Source: CAWEHU01 sp963808965 (GTDB taxonomy: Bacteria > Pseudomonadota > Alphaproteobacteria > Acetobacterales > Acetobacteraceae). Taken from it: a stretch of 64,000 nucleotides of DNA. The notes under the pieces were generated by a model. The model made no database searches. It saw nothing but the letters and a program-made list of their open reading frames with translations, and was not told the DNA's origin. The translations under genes were made by a program, and so were the position numbers. Location of the stretch: contig CAWEHU010000017.1 in the NCBI GenBank assembly GCA_963808965.1, positions 124,001-188,000 of the forward strand, given 5' to 3'. Of this stretch, positions 26,642 through 35,746 are shown one piece after another. Position 1 is the stretch's first letter. Each line of letters begins with the position of its first letter.

Positions 26642-27778
26642 TTACCGCGCCCGGCCCACCGTGTAGTCCGCAACGTTAAGAAGCGCCCGTCGCAGCGGCG
26701 AGTCCGGAAAGACCGCTAGCGCCGCCTTTGCGGTCCCGGCGAATCGCGCGGCGCGGTCGATCGTGGCCTCGATCGCTCCGGTCCTGGCCATGAGCGCGAG
26801 CGCGTGGTCCAGATCATCATCCCGCTGCTCGGACGCCTCGATGGTGCGCTCCCAAAACCGACGTTCGGACGTGTCGCCGGCCTGATAGGCGGCCAGCACG
26901 GGCAAGGTGATCTTGCCCTCTCGGAAGTCGTCACCGACCGTCTTGCCGAGCACGGCCTGATCGGCTGCGTAGTCCAGCGCGTCGTCCACGAGTTGGAAAG
27001 CGATGCCGAGATTCAGGCCGTACTCGGCGAGCGCCTGTTCGTCTTGCTCCGGCCGCTCCGCCACCACCGCGCCGACTTGGCAAGCCGCGGCGAACAGGGC
27101 GGCGGTCTTGCCCGTGATCACGTCCAGATACCGTTGCTCGGAGGTCGACAGGTCGTTTTGGGTGACGAGCTGCAACACCTCACCCTCGGCGATGGTAGCC
27201 GCGGCTCGCGAAAGAATCGCCAGCACCTTGAGAGACCCGTCTTCCACCATGAGCTGGAAGGCGCGCGCGAACAAGAAGTCCCCGACCAGCACCGAGGCCT
27301 GGTTTCCAAACACCGCATTCGCGCTAGCGAGCCCGCGCCGCAGCGTGCTTTCGTCAACGACGTCATCGTGCAGCAGGGTCGCCGTGTGGATGAACTCGAC
27401 GCAGGCGGCAAGATGCACGTGCCGCTGCCCCTCCGTCGCGCGATAGCCGCACATTCGGGCCGAGGCGAGCGTCAGAAGGGGCCGCAGTCGCTTGCCGCCC
27501 GCAGCGACGATATGCGCGGCGAGTTGCGGGATCAGCGCAACGGGGCTGTCCATGCGTGTGACGATGGTGCGGTCGCACGCTTCCAGATCGGTTTGCACGA
27601 GCGCAAGCAAGGTTGAGAGGGCGTCCCCGTCGCTGAGGGCCTTCCCGCCTTTGCTAACCGCGGACCCCCTCGTGGCAGCGTCCGCGCTTGGGCCGGGCGC
27701 CGCGCTCGATTGCTTCAGGCTGGCGACGGCGCCCAAATGGCTCTCCCGACTTGATTGTCTGGCATTCGCCGGCACCAT
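26642..27778 (-). CDS. ispB: Polyprenyl (octaprenyl-type) diphosphate synthase
   Basis: Trans-prenyltransferase that elongates farnesyl diphosphate with isopentenyl diphosphate to make the quinone side chain. The two Asp-rich motifs are present: DDVVD at residues 138-142 and DDALD at 265-269, along with the GGKRLRP motif at 94-100. At 378 residues it is about 45 longer than usual, because of a low-complexity N-terminus, so the true start may be downstream. Chain length cannot be fixed from sequence. It diverges from the DUF2007 gene. Confidence 0.92.
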   Translation of the reverse strand: MVPANARQSSRESHLGAVASLKQSSAAPGPSADAATRGSAVSKGGKALSDGDALSTLLALVQTDLEACDRTIVTRMDSPVALIPQLAAHIVAAGGKRLRPLLTLASARMCGYRATEGQRHVHLAACVEFIHTATLLHDDVVDESTLRRGLASANAVFGNQASVLVGDFLFARAFQLMVEDGSLKVLAILSRAAATIAEGEVLQLVTQNDLSTSEQRYLDVITGKTAALFAAACQVGAVVAERPEQDEQALAEYGLNLGIAFQLVDDALDYAADQAVLGKTVGDDFREGKITLPVLAAYQAGDTSERRFWERTIEASEQRDDDLDHALALMARTGAIEATIDRAARFAGTAKAALAVFPDSPLRRALLNVADYTVGRAR

Positions 27779-27881
27779 ATCGGCGTGCCTGAAACACGGT
27801 CAAGCCGAGAGGATTCAACGCATTGGCCTCGCATTTCCAGGTGCAACCTGAGGTAGTCGTGGTTATCGGAGCGTGCAGCAG

Positions 27882-28088
27882 ATGCGGATTGTGGCGACTT
27901 CCAACGATCCGGTGAGGCTCAGCTTTCTCATGGCGTTGCTGGCGGATGCGGGTATTCCGGCGCTCCTATTGGATCTGCACGCCAGCATCACCGAGGGCAG
28001 CATCGGAGCGATCCAGCGTCGTCTCGCCGTGGCGCGAGAGGATGAGGTGCGCGCGCGCAGCGTGCTCGCCGAGGCCGGGGAGATCTGA
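27882..28088 (+). CDS. DUF2007 domain protein
   Basis: A 68-residue protein (ATG 27882; a GTG at 27873 would add three residues). It matches the DUF2007 pattern: TNDPV-like start (SNDPVRLSFL), then ADAGIPALLLDLH and GSIGAIQRRLAV. In many alphaproteobacteria this gene sits beside the methyltransferase and polyprenyl synthase genes, as here. A role in binding ligands or signalling has been proposed for the family, without clear proof. Confidence 0.85.
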   Translation: MRIVATSNDPVRLSFLMALLADAGIPALLLDLHASITEGSIGAIQRRLAVAREDEVRARSVLAEAGEI

Positions 28089-28099
28089 CGGGAACAGGC

Positions 28100-28822
28100 A
28101 TGGAGCTTACGCACGGCCGCCTGCTCGGTGGGCGGCTTCGCTACGCCCAGCCGCGTCACGGCTTTCGGAGCGGGATCGAGCCGGTGTTGCTCGCGGCCTC
28201 GGTGCGGGCGAAGCCGGAGGACCGTGTGCTGGAAGCTGGAACCGGGGCCGGGGCCGGGTTGCTATGCCTTGCGGCTCGGATCGAGCGTTTTTTCGGTATC
28301 GGAGTCGAGCGGGATCCGGCGCTGGCCGTCCTCGCGGGTCATAACGCCCGAGCCAACGGGCAGGCCGACCTCTGTTTCCTGGCCGGGCGGATCGAGGCCC
28401 TGCCGATCCGGGGACCTCTCAATCATGCGTTCGCGAACCCTCCCTATCATCCCGATTGGGGGACGGCTTCGACCCTCCCGGAGCGGAACGCGGCAAAACG
28501 CGCCCCTCCGGGTCTGATCGCCGATTGGGCGAGGGCGATGGCTTCCCCGCTCGTCGAGCAGGGAACGCTCACGCTGATCGTGGCAACCGCGAGCCTGCCC
28601 GCCTGCCTGGATGCGTTCGGGACGGCGCGGTGCGGCTCCGTAAGCCTGTTTCCGCTCTGGCCGCGCGCCGGGGAGCCAGCGAAGCTGACGCTCGTACGCG
28701 GCGTGAAGGGCGGGCGCGGTCCCTGCCGGTTGCTACCGGGTCTGGTTTTGCACGACGGCGATGGCCGCTTCACCGAGGACGCCGAGGCGGTATTGCGCCA
28801 CGGAGCGGCTTTGCGCTTCTGA
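28100..28822 (+). CDS. TrmN6-like methyltransferase, NPPY motif
   Basis: SAM-dependent methyltransferase of 240 residues, related to tRNA1(Val) A37 N6-methyltransferase. Motif I is EAGTGAGAG at residues 45-53 and the catalytic adenine-N6 motif NPPY at 113-116. The upstream GFRSGIEPVLLAA segment is typical of the COG4123 group. It begins 11 bp after DUF2007, so both are likely co-transcribed. The exact target base is inferred from the family. Confidence 0.87.
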   Translation: MELTHGRLLGGRLRYAQPRHGFRSGIEPVLLAASVRAKPEDRVLEAGTGAGAGLLCLAARIERFFGIGVERDPALAVLAGHNARANGQADLCFLAGRIEALPIRGPLNHAFANPPYHPDWGTASTLPERNAAKRAPPGLIADWARAMASPLVEQGTLTLIVATASLPACLDAFGTARCGSVSLFPLWPRAGEPAKLTLVRGVKGGRGPCRLLPGLVLHDGDGRFTEDAEAVLRHGAALRF

Positions 28823-28827
28823 GCCGG

Positions 28828-29250
28828 TCAGAGCTCCTCGACGTTGGGATGGCGCAGGTGCCAGAGGCGCTCATGGGCCGCGACGAGGCTCTCCATGTTG
28901 CGGCGCCGCGTGCCGTCCGGGGTCAGTGGACGGCGGGTCAGCATCATCTCAAGAACGTGCAGGAGCTGCTCGGCGACTTCGAAATCCGCCTGGTCGCATG
29001 CGTGATGGAAAGCGATCAAAATCTTGTCTGAAAGGCGCCGGCTATAGCGGGGCGCGCCGGAAGGACCCGTCTCGCGCGGATGCTCTTCATCGGACTGGCT
29101 CACGGAACCCCCTGCTCCTGCCAAAAACGTCCGGCTGTCATAGCTGTGTTTTGCGGGCCTGTCCTCAGTGGAGAAGATGCTTTCCCGAGACTGAGGCGAA
29201 TTTTGCTGAGCGAGCATTGAGAATGCGTCCGGCAAGGGGGGTGATCTCAT
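28828..29250 (-). CDS. Conserved hypothetical protein
   Basis: 140 residues at most. The C-terminal half, KILIAFHHACDQADFEVAEQLLHVL followed by MLTRRPLTPDGTRRRN and a final helical segment, looks conserved and helical, like a short repeat-type bundle; I recall similar proteins in Rhodospirillales without assigned function. The N-terminal 60 residues are low complexity and start choice is uncertain (ATG near 29214 also possible). Stop is 5 bp from the convergent methyltransferase. Confidence 0.6.
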   Translation of the reverse strand: MRSPPLPDAFSMLAQQNSPQSRESIFSTEDRPAKHSYDSRTFLAGAGGSVSQSDEEHPRETGPSGAPRYSRRLSDKILIAFHHACDQADFEVAEQLLHVLEMMLTRRPLTPDGTRRRNMESLVAAHERLWHLRHPNVEEL

Positions 29251-29508
29251 TTTTTATACTCCGAACGGCATTTCTTGGCGCTTTCTAGACGCGGTTCACG
29301 GTTACGGCCGCCACGCTTCCCGAGGCCTCGGACACACGAGGTCGCAACGGAGGCGCAGCGACAGCCTACCTACCCGGGCCCGTGCCCGTTGCCGTTAAGG
29401 CCGGATCAACGCAGAATTATTGCATCGTTCTCGCGCGGCCGTGCACGACCAAGCACTCACCTCGGCGCTATCAGGCCAGGAACGAGCAAGGTCTTCCTCC
29501 CTGCATTA

Positions 29509-30510
29509 TCACCTTGTATCGAGCTCGAAAGCCTGTTCCCAGGTGCCGGTGGTGGAGGCCTTGCTGTATTCGGTAGCGCGGTTCTCAAAGAAATTGGTGT
29601 GCTCAACAGCATTGAGCATGTCGTCGAGCCAGGGAAGCGGGTTCTTTTCTACGTGATACAGCGAGTTTAGCCCAAGCTGTGTCAAGCGGCGGTCGGCAAT
29701 ATAGCGGATGTATTGCTTAACGCCCGCCAAATCGAGCCCCTGCACAGCACCCTGCTCGAACGCGAGGTCGATGAACGCATCCTCGTGATCGACGATCGTG
29801 GCGCAGGTCAGATAGATGTCCCGCCTCAAATCGCTCGTCCAGATTTCCGGGTTCTCCGCAACGAACGTGCGAAATAGCCGGATGATCGAAAGACAATGCA
29901 GGGTCTCGTCCCGCACCGACCAAGAAATGATCTGGCCCATTCCCTTCATCTTGCCGAAGCGCGGAAAATTCAGCAAAATGGCGAACGAGGCAAAGAGCTG
30001 AAGACCCTCGGTAAAGGCTCCGAACGCGGCAAGCGTCTTGGCGATCTCCGCCGGGCTATCCACGCTGAAGGTCTGCATGTAGTCGTACTTGTCTTTCATC
30101 TCCTTGTATTTGAGAAATGCCTGGTACTCGATTTCCGGCATTCCGATCGTATCGAGGAGATGGCTATAGGCTGCGACGTGGATCGTTTCTATGTTGGCGA
30201 ACGCCGCTAACATCATCAGCACTTCGGTCGGCTTGAACACCCGCGCGTAATGCTTCATGTAGCAGTTGTTCACCTCGACATCGGCCTGAGTGAAGAAGCG
30301 GAATATCTGCGCGAGCAGGTTTCGCTCCGACGCCGTGAGATTCCGGTGCCAGTCCTTGACGTCGTCAGCCAGCGGCACTTCTTCGGGCAGCCAGTGGACG
30401 CGCTGCTGGGTCAGCCAAGCCTCGTAGGCCCACGGATACCGGAACGGCTTATAGACCGGGTTCTCCGTCAGGAGATCGAATTTCACGGGATGCTCGTCGG
30501 CGTTGGGCAT
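29509..30510 (-). CDS. nrdB: Ribonucleotide reductase beta subunit, class Ia type
   Basis: Radical-generating subunit, 333 residues. ATG 30510 is chosen because GGGAGAGC lies just upstream. The diiron ligands fall at the spacing known from the E. coli enzyme: D77, E108, H111, E168, E202 and H205, and the radical tyrosine is Y115 in ETIHVAAY. C-terminal WEQAFELDTR would be the peptide that docks to the alpha subunit. No nrdA is present in this window, so the two subunits are encoded apart or nrdA lies elsewhere. Confidence 0.94.
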   Translation of the reverse strand: MPNADEHPVKFDLLTENPVYKPFRYPWAYEAWLTQQRVHWLPEEVPLADDVKDWHRNLTASERNLLAQIFRFFTQADVEVNNCYMKHYARVFKPTEVLMMLAAFANIETIHVAAYSHLLDTIGMPEIEYQAFLKYKEMKDKYDYMQTFSVDSPAEIAKTLAAFGAFTEGLQLFASFAILLNFPRFGKMKGMGQIISWSVRDETLHCLSIIRLFRTFVAENPEIWTSDLRRDIYLTCATIVDHEDAFIDLAFEQGAVQGLDLAGVKQYIRYIADRRLTQLGLNSLYHVEKNPLPWLDDMLNAVEHTNFFENRATEYSKASTTGTWEQAFELDTR

Positions 30511-30583
30511 GGTTCCGCTCTCCCAATTCGACCTGATGAACAAGATAATGGCCTGTTCACCCCTCCCGCATCAAGATATGGAT

Positions 30584-30605
30584 CGGCCGGGCATACCCGC
30601 CCGGC
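30584..30605 (-). terminator. hairpin after the beta-helix gene
   Basis: GGCCGGGC and GCCCGGCC arms with a six-base loop form a perfect 8-bp stem, 31 bp after the stop of the minus-strand beta-helix gene and upstream of nrdB. There is no clear U run, so it may act with Rho or as a partial terminator. Confidence 0.5.
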
Positions 30606-30635
30606 CGCGGCCCGCCCCTATTCGAGCCTGGTAGC

Positions 30636-32918
30636 CTAGACGAGCATGTCACTCGTGAGCTGGGTGATGCCGGAAAGTGTGATCCTCGTACCGTCCACCA
30701 AATTGAGATTGAGCGAACCGGCGTTGACGTTCTGGCTCCGAATAGCGGTGCCCCCAAAATCGAGCTTATCGGTTCCGATCTTGAAGCCGTTGATGAGGTC
30801 CGTGCCGCCGCCCTTATGCGGGACGAACCTGTAGAGATCTTGGCCCGCCCCCCCCGTCACGGTCGTTGCCCCGCTGCCAAACTGGATCGTGTCGTTGCCA
30901 GTACCGCCGTAGACGAAAGCGCGACCGGAGCCCGCCTGAAACAGATCGTCTGCGCTTCCCTGGACGAGCGTCAGGTTCCCGGAGCCGCCGCTCACTGAAA
31001 CAGCTGACGGCCCGGCCTCGATCAGGGCGCTGCCGGAGCCGCCGACGAAATTCAAGGTGCCGCTATAGCCATAATAGCTGAAAGCCGACCCGCCGGCCTT
31101 GACCGTGATCGCGCCGCCCGTGCCGTCGACCTCGAGTTTTCCCGAGCCGCCAAGGATGCTCGCGTTCCCCGAAACGGTGAGATACGCGGTGCCGGACCCG
31201 GCGCAGATGGTGTCCGCCCCGTAGCTCTTCACCACCGCGGTCCCGACCCCAAGCCCGACGGATACGCCGCCCGTGACCGCGGTTGTAATGGAAGTGCCGG
31301 TGCTTCCTGACCCGACCGTCGCCCCGCCGCCACTGACGGTAGCTGCCTGAAGGACCTGCGACCCACTCGAAGTTCCCCCTCCGGCCGCGGCTGTTGCGAG
31401 CATTTGCCCCGGAGTGGCGATCGACCTCACCGCGGCCCCGCCATTTTGCGACGGCGTTGAGGCGGGTGCTGTGCCGGTCTGCGCGAGCCGGAGGGCCCCG
31501 TCCGTCTCCGTCGCGTAGAACGAGGTGTAGGCGGCCGTCACCGTCGCGGACCCGCCGCTGACGTCCACCGTATCGGAATCGCCGGGCCGCACCACGCCCT
31601 CACCCTGGATGATATAGTCGTTCTCGCCCTGCGTTCCGCCATTGATGGTGGCACGGCCGGTCACCACGACCACGTCGCGAAGACCTGTGATATTGAGTAC
31701 ATCCTGGCCGGCGCTCTGCACCAGCGCGTAAGTACCCGACGCCGAGACAGTGTCTGCGGCTCCGCTGGCAGTGACGACAGTGTCCCAGACCCCCGAAAGG
31801 GTCGCGAGCGTCCCGCCGCTTCCCCCGATGATCGTGTTATGACCGACCGTGTCGGTCACGGTCAGTTTCGTCACCCCTCCCGTCACTTTGAGAAACTGAG
31901 TGGTGAGCAGAACGTCCGCCGGATCCGCCGACGGATCCCAGACGCTCGTGGGCGCCGTCCAGGGGTGTGATGTGTCCAGTTGCGGGGCTTCGGCCAGGCT
32001 CTGGAACGTATTGCCCGACCCGTAGGTGCCCAGGTTGCTGACGTTGGTGGTCGGCACGCCAAAAAACTGGTTCCCGCTCAGAGTGGGCAGTACGATTTGT
32101 CCCGTCGCGTTATTGAGATACGAGTCATTCAGGATCGCGAGGCTGAGGCGTGCGGTATCGTCGTTTACGATAACGTTGTTGGTCAGATTAAGGCTAGAGC
32201 TGTCGTGGAACGGCACGACGACCGATCCACCCCAATCAATCAGAGCGTCATTGTCGGGATTGGCGGTCTTCTGCAGAACGTTGTCCTGAATGACCACGTT
32301 GCCGCCCGAGGGGACATCGATGATGTAATTGGCTTCCGACTGATTATCGAAAATGCGATTGTTGATGATGGTCGTGTTCGGGCCTCGGCTACGGAATTCC
32401 GTGCCGCCGAATAGCGCGTCGTGGATGTAGCTGTTGGACAGGACGACCCTGCCGACGTTGTTGATGTAAACGTTGTGGGTCAGTCCGTCGCTGCCGTTGT
32501 TGGCAATCTCGGTGTGATCGATGACGACACTGCCATTCAGGTCATCCCCTGCGAGAATACCTTCCTGGTTGTCGTGTATATAGCAGTTCTCGACGACGAG
32601 ATTGCCGGACTGATCGCGGATGGCAGAGATGTTTCCATCCGTCGGCGACCACTGGTCCGCGGCGCCTGACAGCTCGAAATTCTCGATCGTCAGGTCAGCA
32701 CTTGCGGTGATGAGTCCCTTGCCGTTCGGGGGCGTCTGCGTCCCGAGCAGATGCACCATACCCCCGACGCCTTCGATCGTGACCCTGGAGTTCACGGTCA
32801 GGCAGTCGTCAGTGTAGGTTCCGGCCTGGACCTTGATGACGTCCCCGTCGTGCGAGGCTGCGACCGCGTCGCTGATCGAGTTGAATTCGCCGCCGGTTCC
32901 GACTGTGAGGACCGCCAT
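30636..32918 (-). CDS. Right-handed beta-helix protein with RTX-like C-terminus
   Basis: Large secreted-type protein, 760 residues. The first 330 residues are a parallel beta-helix (pectate-lyase-like turns such as NLVVENCYIHDNQEGI, VVLSNSYIHDALFGG, TTIINNRIFDN). The C-terminal half is Gly/Ser/Thr-rich with many GGSG turns and an RTX-type nonapeptide stretch, GGTGNDTIQFGSG then TGGAGQDLYRF, expected to bind calcium. There is no N-terminal signal peptide, so export by a type I system using the C-terminal signal is likely; no such exporter lies in the window. Could be a polysaccharide lyase or an adhesin. Confidence 0.8.
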   Translation of the reverse strand: MAVLTVGTGGEFNSISDAVAASHDGDVIKVQAGTYTDDCLTVNSRVTIEGVGGMVHLLGTQTPPNGKGLITASADLTIENFELSGAADQWSPTDGNISAIRDQSGNLVVENCYIHDNQEGILAGDDLNGSVVIDHTEIANNGSDGLTHNVYINNVGRVVLSNSYIHDALFGGTEFRSRGPNTTIINNRIFDNQSEANYIIDVPSGGNVVIQDNVLQKTANPDNDALIDWGGSVVVPFHDSSSLNLTNNVIVNDDTARLSLAILNDSYLNNATGQIVLPTLSGNQFFGVPTTNVSNLGTYGSGNTFQSLAEAPQLDTSHPWTAPTSVWDPSADPADVLLTTQFLKVTGGVTKLTVTDTVGHNTIIGGSGGTLATLSGVWDTVVTASGAADTVSASGTYALVQSAGQDVLNITGLRDVVVVTGRATINGGTQGENDYIIQGEGVVRPGDSDTVDVSGGSATVTAAYTSFYATETDGALRLAQTGTAPASTPSQNGGAAVRSIATPGQMLATAAAGGGTSSGSQVLQAATVSGGGATVGSGSTGTSITTAVTGGVSVGLGVGTAVVKSYGADTICAGSGTAYLTVSGNASILGGSGKLEVDGTGGAITVKAGGSAFSYYGYSGTLNFVGGSGSALIEAGPSAVSVSGGSGNLTLVQGSADDLFQAGSGRAFVYGGTGNDTIQFGSGATTVTGGAGQDLYRFVPHKGGGTDLINGFKIGTDKLDFGGTAIRSQNVNAGSLNLNLVDGTRITLSGITQLTSDMLV

Positions 32919-33065
32919 GAGTTCTCTTCCTGAGAAAAGATGAATTGCTATTGCAACGGATGCTCTCGTTTACGTGTGGTCGGTTAACCGCGCATGAACT
33001 CGGGAGAGCCGGAGCGGGGGCGAGAGCCCTGGTGAAAGAGCTGAACCAGGTTGTATGCAAGAGCG

Positions 33066-33608
33066 ATGTCCGACATGCGGCCGCCAACGCTTTTGGATCT
33101 CTTTGCCGGATTCTTCTCGATCGGGATCAGCGGATTCGGAGGCGTGCTGCCCTGGGCCCGCCGTATGATCGTGGAGCAAAGGCGCTGGCTCACGGGGCCG
33201 GATTTCACCGACACCCTTGCTCTCTGCCAATTTCTTCCGGGACCGAATGTCGTCAATCTCGCGGTCGCCGTCGGGACGAGGTTCGGCGGCATCCCCGGAG
33301 CCGTTGTTTCGTTCATCGGCCTGATGGCGGCGCCGATGGCGATCGTGATTATGCTCGGCGCGGTCTACGGACGGTTCGGCCAATTGCCGTGGGTGCAGCA
33401 AGGGTTCGCCGGTCTGGCCGCAGCCGCTTCCGGCCTCGTCCTCTCAACGGCGCTTAGGATCGCGGCGCCGCTCCGGCACGCACCCGTGGAGGCGGCCGTT
33501 GCACTCGTGACATTCGTGGCCATCGCCCTGCTGAGGTTTCCCTTGCTGCCGGCGATGCTGGTCCTTGTGCCCGCCAGCATCGCTCTCAACGCGAGGGCGC
33601 GCTCATGA
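33066..33608 (+). CDS. chrA: Chromate transporter family protein, first half
   Basis: Half-size member of the CHR family, 180 residues, with about five membrane helices. The family motif GFGGVLPWARRM and the LPGPNVVNLAVAVG segment are at residues 22-33 and 60-73. ATG 33066 gives MSDMRPPTLLDLF; an upstream TTG 33051 is less likely. It is paired with a second half-size gene by ATGA overlap; such pairs act together. The actual substrate may be chromate or another anion. Confidence 0.87.
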   Translation: MSDMRPPTLLDLFAGFFSIGISGFGGVLPWARRMIVEQRRWLTGPDFTDTLALCQFLPGPNVVNLAVAVGTRFGGIPGAVVSFIGLMAAPMAIVIMLGAVYGRFGQLPWVQQGFAGLAAAASGLVLSTALRIAAPLRHAPVEAAVALVTFVAIALLRFPLLPAMLVLVPASIALNARARS

Positions 33609-34132
33609 CCGGTGCGCTGGCAGCGCTGGCCGGGATCTTCGCGCAGCTCTCGCTGCTGGCTATCGGCGGGGTGAACACGGTTTTGCCGGAGATGCAGCGC
33701 CAGGTGGTCCGAGTGCATGGCTGGATGACGCCGGCCGAGTTCGCGGCCCTCTTCGCGCTCGCCCAGGCGGCGCCCGGACCGAACATGCTGATCTCTACTT
33801 TGATCGGCTGGCGTGTGGCAGGAGTCCCAGGCGCCTTGGTCGCGACTCTCTCGCTATGCGGGCCGCCGAGTCTGCTGAGCTACACAGTGTCGCGGGCTTG
33901 GCATCGGTTTCATCACGCGCCGTGGCGGGCGGTGGTGCAACGCGGGCTCACACCGGTGACGGTCGGGCTGGTCATGGCCGCCGCGACCTTGCTCACCGAA
34001 GCGACCTCCGGCGACTGGGCCAAAGGGGCGGTCACCGCCGCGACCGCGGTGGTCTTGCTCTCGACGCGGGTGCATCCTCTGATCTTGCTCGGGCTCGGGG
34101 GGGCACTCGGCGCGATGGGGGTTCTGCGCTGA
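33605..34132 (+). CDS. Chromate transporter family protein, second half
   Basis: Partner of the preceding gene, 175 residues, membrane-spanning. The CHR motif appears as AIGGVNTVLPEMQRQ near residues 19-33 and APGPNMLISTLIGW near 57-70. Start ATGA overlaps the upstream stop (33605-33608), so they form a translational pair. Confidence 0.87.
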   Translation: MTGALAALAGIFAQLSLLAIGGVNTVLPEMQRQVVRVHGWMTPAEFAALFALAQAAPGPNMLISTLIGWRVAGVPGALVATLSLCGPPSLLSYTVSRAWHRFHHAPWRAVVQRGLTPVTVGLVMAAATLLTEATSGDWAKGAVTAATAVVLLSTRVHPLILLGLGGALGAMGVLR

Positions 34133-34265
34133 GCGGAACACCTGGGCCGAGGCCCGACGCTCGGTCGCGATGAGCGCATTGTGGGCTGGACGGGCGGAAG
34201 CTACGCTTTGCCGGCGGACCGCGAACGGACCGTTCCTCGGCGGCTCTTCATAGGGACACGCGCAC

Positions 34266-34664
34266 ATGGCAGGCATCCCCGACACCTATCTCGACCTTCT
34301 GCAAAGCAAGAAAGCCTTCGCCAATCTGGCGACCGTGATGCCCGATGGGTCGCCGCAGGTGACGCCGGTCTGGTTCGATTACGCGGGCGGTCTCGTCCGG
34401 GTGAACACGGCGAAGGGGCGGGTCAAGGCCCGAAACATGCACGAGGGGTCGCCCGTCGCACTGGCGATTTTGGATCCCGAAAATCCGTACCGCTACGTTC
34501 AGTTGCGCGGCCGTGTGAAGCGCGCGACGGAAGAGGGTGCGGACGCGCATATCGATGCCCTCGCCCACAAGTATATCGGGCAAGAGAAATATCCCTGGCG
34601 TCAGCCGGGCGAGGTGCGGGTGATGTACGAGATCGAGCCTATATCCGCGTCCGGGATGGGCTGA
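34266..34664 (+). CDS. PPOX-class flavin/F420-type oxidoreductase
   Basis: 132 residues with the split beta-barrel of the pyridoxamine 5'-phosphate oxidase superfamily: AFANLATVMPDGSPQVTPVWFDYAGG near the N-terminus, VNTAKGRVKARNM, then QLRGRV and YEIEP at the C-terminus. Closest in pattern to the family called probable F420-dependent enzyme; cofactor (FMN or F420) is not settled by sequence. A convergent CHAP gene ends 55 bp downstream with a hairpin between. Confidence 0.8.
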   Translation: MAGIPDTYLDLLQSKKAFANLATVMPDGSPQVTPVWFDYAGGLVRVNTAKGRVKARNMHEGSPVALAILDPENPYRYVQLRGRVKRATEEGADAHIDALAHKYIGQEKYPWRQPGEVRVMYEIEPISASGMG

Positions 34665-34670
34665 GCGGAG

Positions 34671-34692
34671 ACGGGCCGGTCGTACGGCCCGC
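34671..34692. terminator. bidirectional hairpin between convergent genes
   Basis: GGGCCG (34673-34678), loop GTCGTA, CGGCCC (34685-34690): a perfect 6-bp stem in the 54-bp gap between the convergent PPOX and CHAP genes. The stem can be extended by a base on each side. It likely ends both transcripts. Confidence 0.5.
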
Positions 34693-34718
34693 ACGCCTCT
34701 CTCTCACCGGCGCTACGT

Positions 34719-35483
34719 TTAGCGCAAGCGGTGGTGCTTGCTGTGCCGGCGGTGGTGCGCGGACGCGCCCTCCGGCATTTCGGCCACCTGCTCGAAGGCT
34801 TCGTCGTACGTCATTGTCACGACTGTCGGGACGCGTTCTTCCGAGCGGCGGAGGTCGCGGGGCGCAGGATTGAGCGCAGGCACGGGGGCAGGGCGCGGGA
34901 CGATCGAGGCGAACATTCTCCCGCTGTCCGGCCGGTCGTAGATGAAGCCGTGCGTCGGATAGATGCTGCCGAACTCACCCGGCCGCCCGAGAGCGACGCG
35001 CACGGCGGTCCAGTCGTTGTTCTCCGAGACATCGACCACCGGCACGTCCCGGCTGATGCGTCCCCCGTGCCAGTTCGCGTGCTCGATCTGGATCTCCCGG
35101 GAGTTGATGACGCGGCTGACGACGGCAACATGGCCAAGGCGCATGGCTCCGTTCGAGCTGAAAGCCAGCACCGAGCCGGGTTCCGGGTTATGTCCCCGCT
35201 GGTAGACGCCGGCCGCCGAATCCCACCAGGTCCAGGCGTTGCCGACCAGCTCGATCCCCGACTCGTTCCTGGCGAAAGGCACGCATTGGAGCGGGCCGGC
35301 CTGCGCGGTCCGGTAAGCGGATCGGGCGTTCCTAGCGTGCAGGCTGTGCCGGCCGGCGTTGTGCGCGCCGTGCCAATGTCCGTGTCGAGTTCGAGCAGCG
35401 GCAGATTCCGAAACGATCGGCAAAGTCAGCGCAAGAATAGACCCGTAAAGAAGAATCCGGCCACCCGCTCCCCGTGAACGCAT
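34719..35483 (-). CDS. CHAP domain protein, exported
   Basis: Probable secreted peptidoglycan amidase/endopeptidase, 254 residues. A signal peptide covers residues 1-30 (hydrophobic ILLYGSILALTLPIV, then AAA). The CHAP domain has catalytic C67 (QCVPFAR) and H118 (GHVAVVS), with a polar residue in IQIEHANW as the third member. The tail is Pro-rich and then His/Arg-rich (SAHHRRHSKHHRLR). ATG 35483 starts the signal peptide; longer starts have no support. Transcribed alone. Confidence 0.85.
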   Translation of the reverse strand: MRSRGAGGRILLYGSILALTLPIVSESAAARTRHGHWHGAHNAGRHSLHARNARSAYRTAQAGPLQCVPFARNESGIELVGNAWTWWDSAAGVYQRGHNPEPGSVLAFSSNGAMRLGHVAVVSRVINSREIQIEHANWHGGRISRDVPVVDVSENNDWTAVRVALGRPGEFGSIYPTHGFIYDRPDSGRMFASIVPRPAPVPALNPAPRDLRRSEERVPTVVTMTYDEAFEQVAEMPEGASAHHRRHSKHHRLR

Positions 35484-35746
35484 CGTGTTTTCCCTAGCTT
35501 TTTGCCGCCCAACGTGATTTCGCCTAGCAACACGAATCCGCGGGTGACAAGCGGGCACGAAAAACGTTACCAGTGCAGAAGGCCAGTTCGCAGATTACAG
35601 CTGTGGATGGGCTTACAAAACGGGAAAAATGTCCTAACGAGAGGTTACTGATTCGGCTTGTTTACAAATCGCGTCTTGGTTGATGCTTCGAGTCGCCGCC
35701 TATCCTTTTGGTTTGTGGTCAGGACGGCTTCGCCAATGACTGGAAT

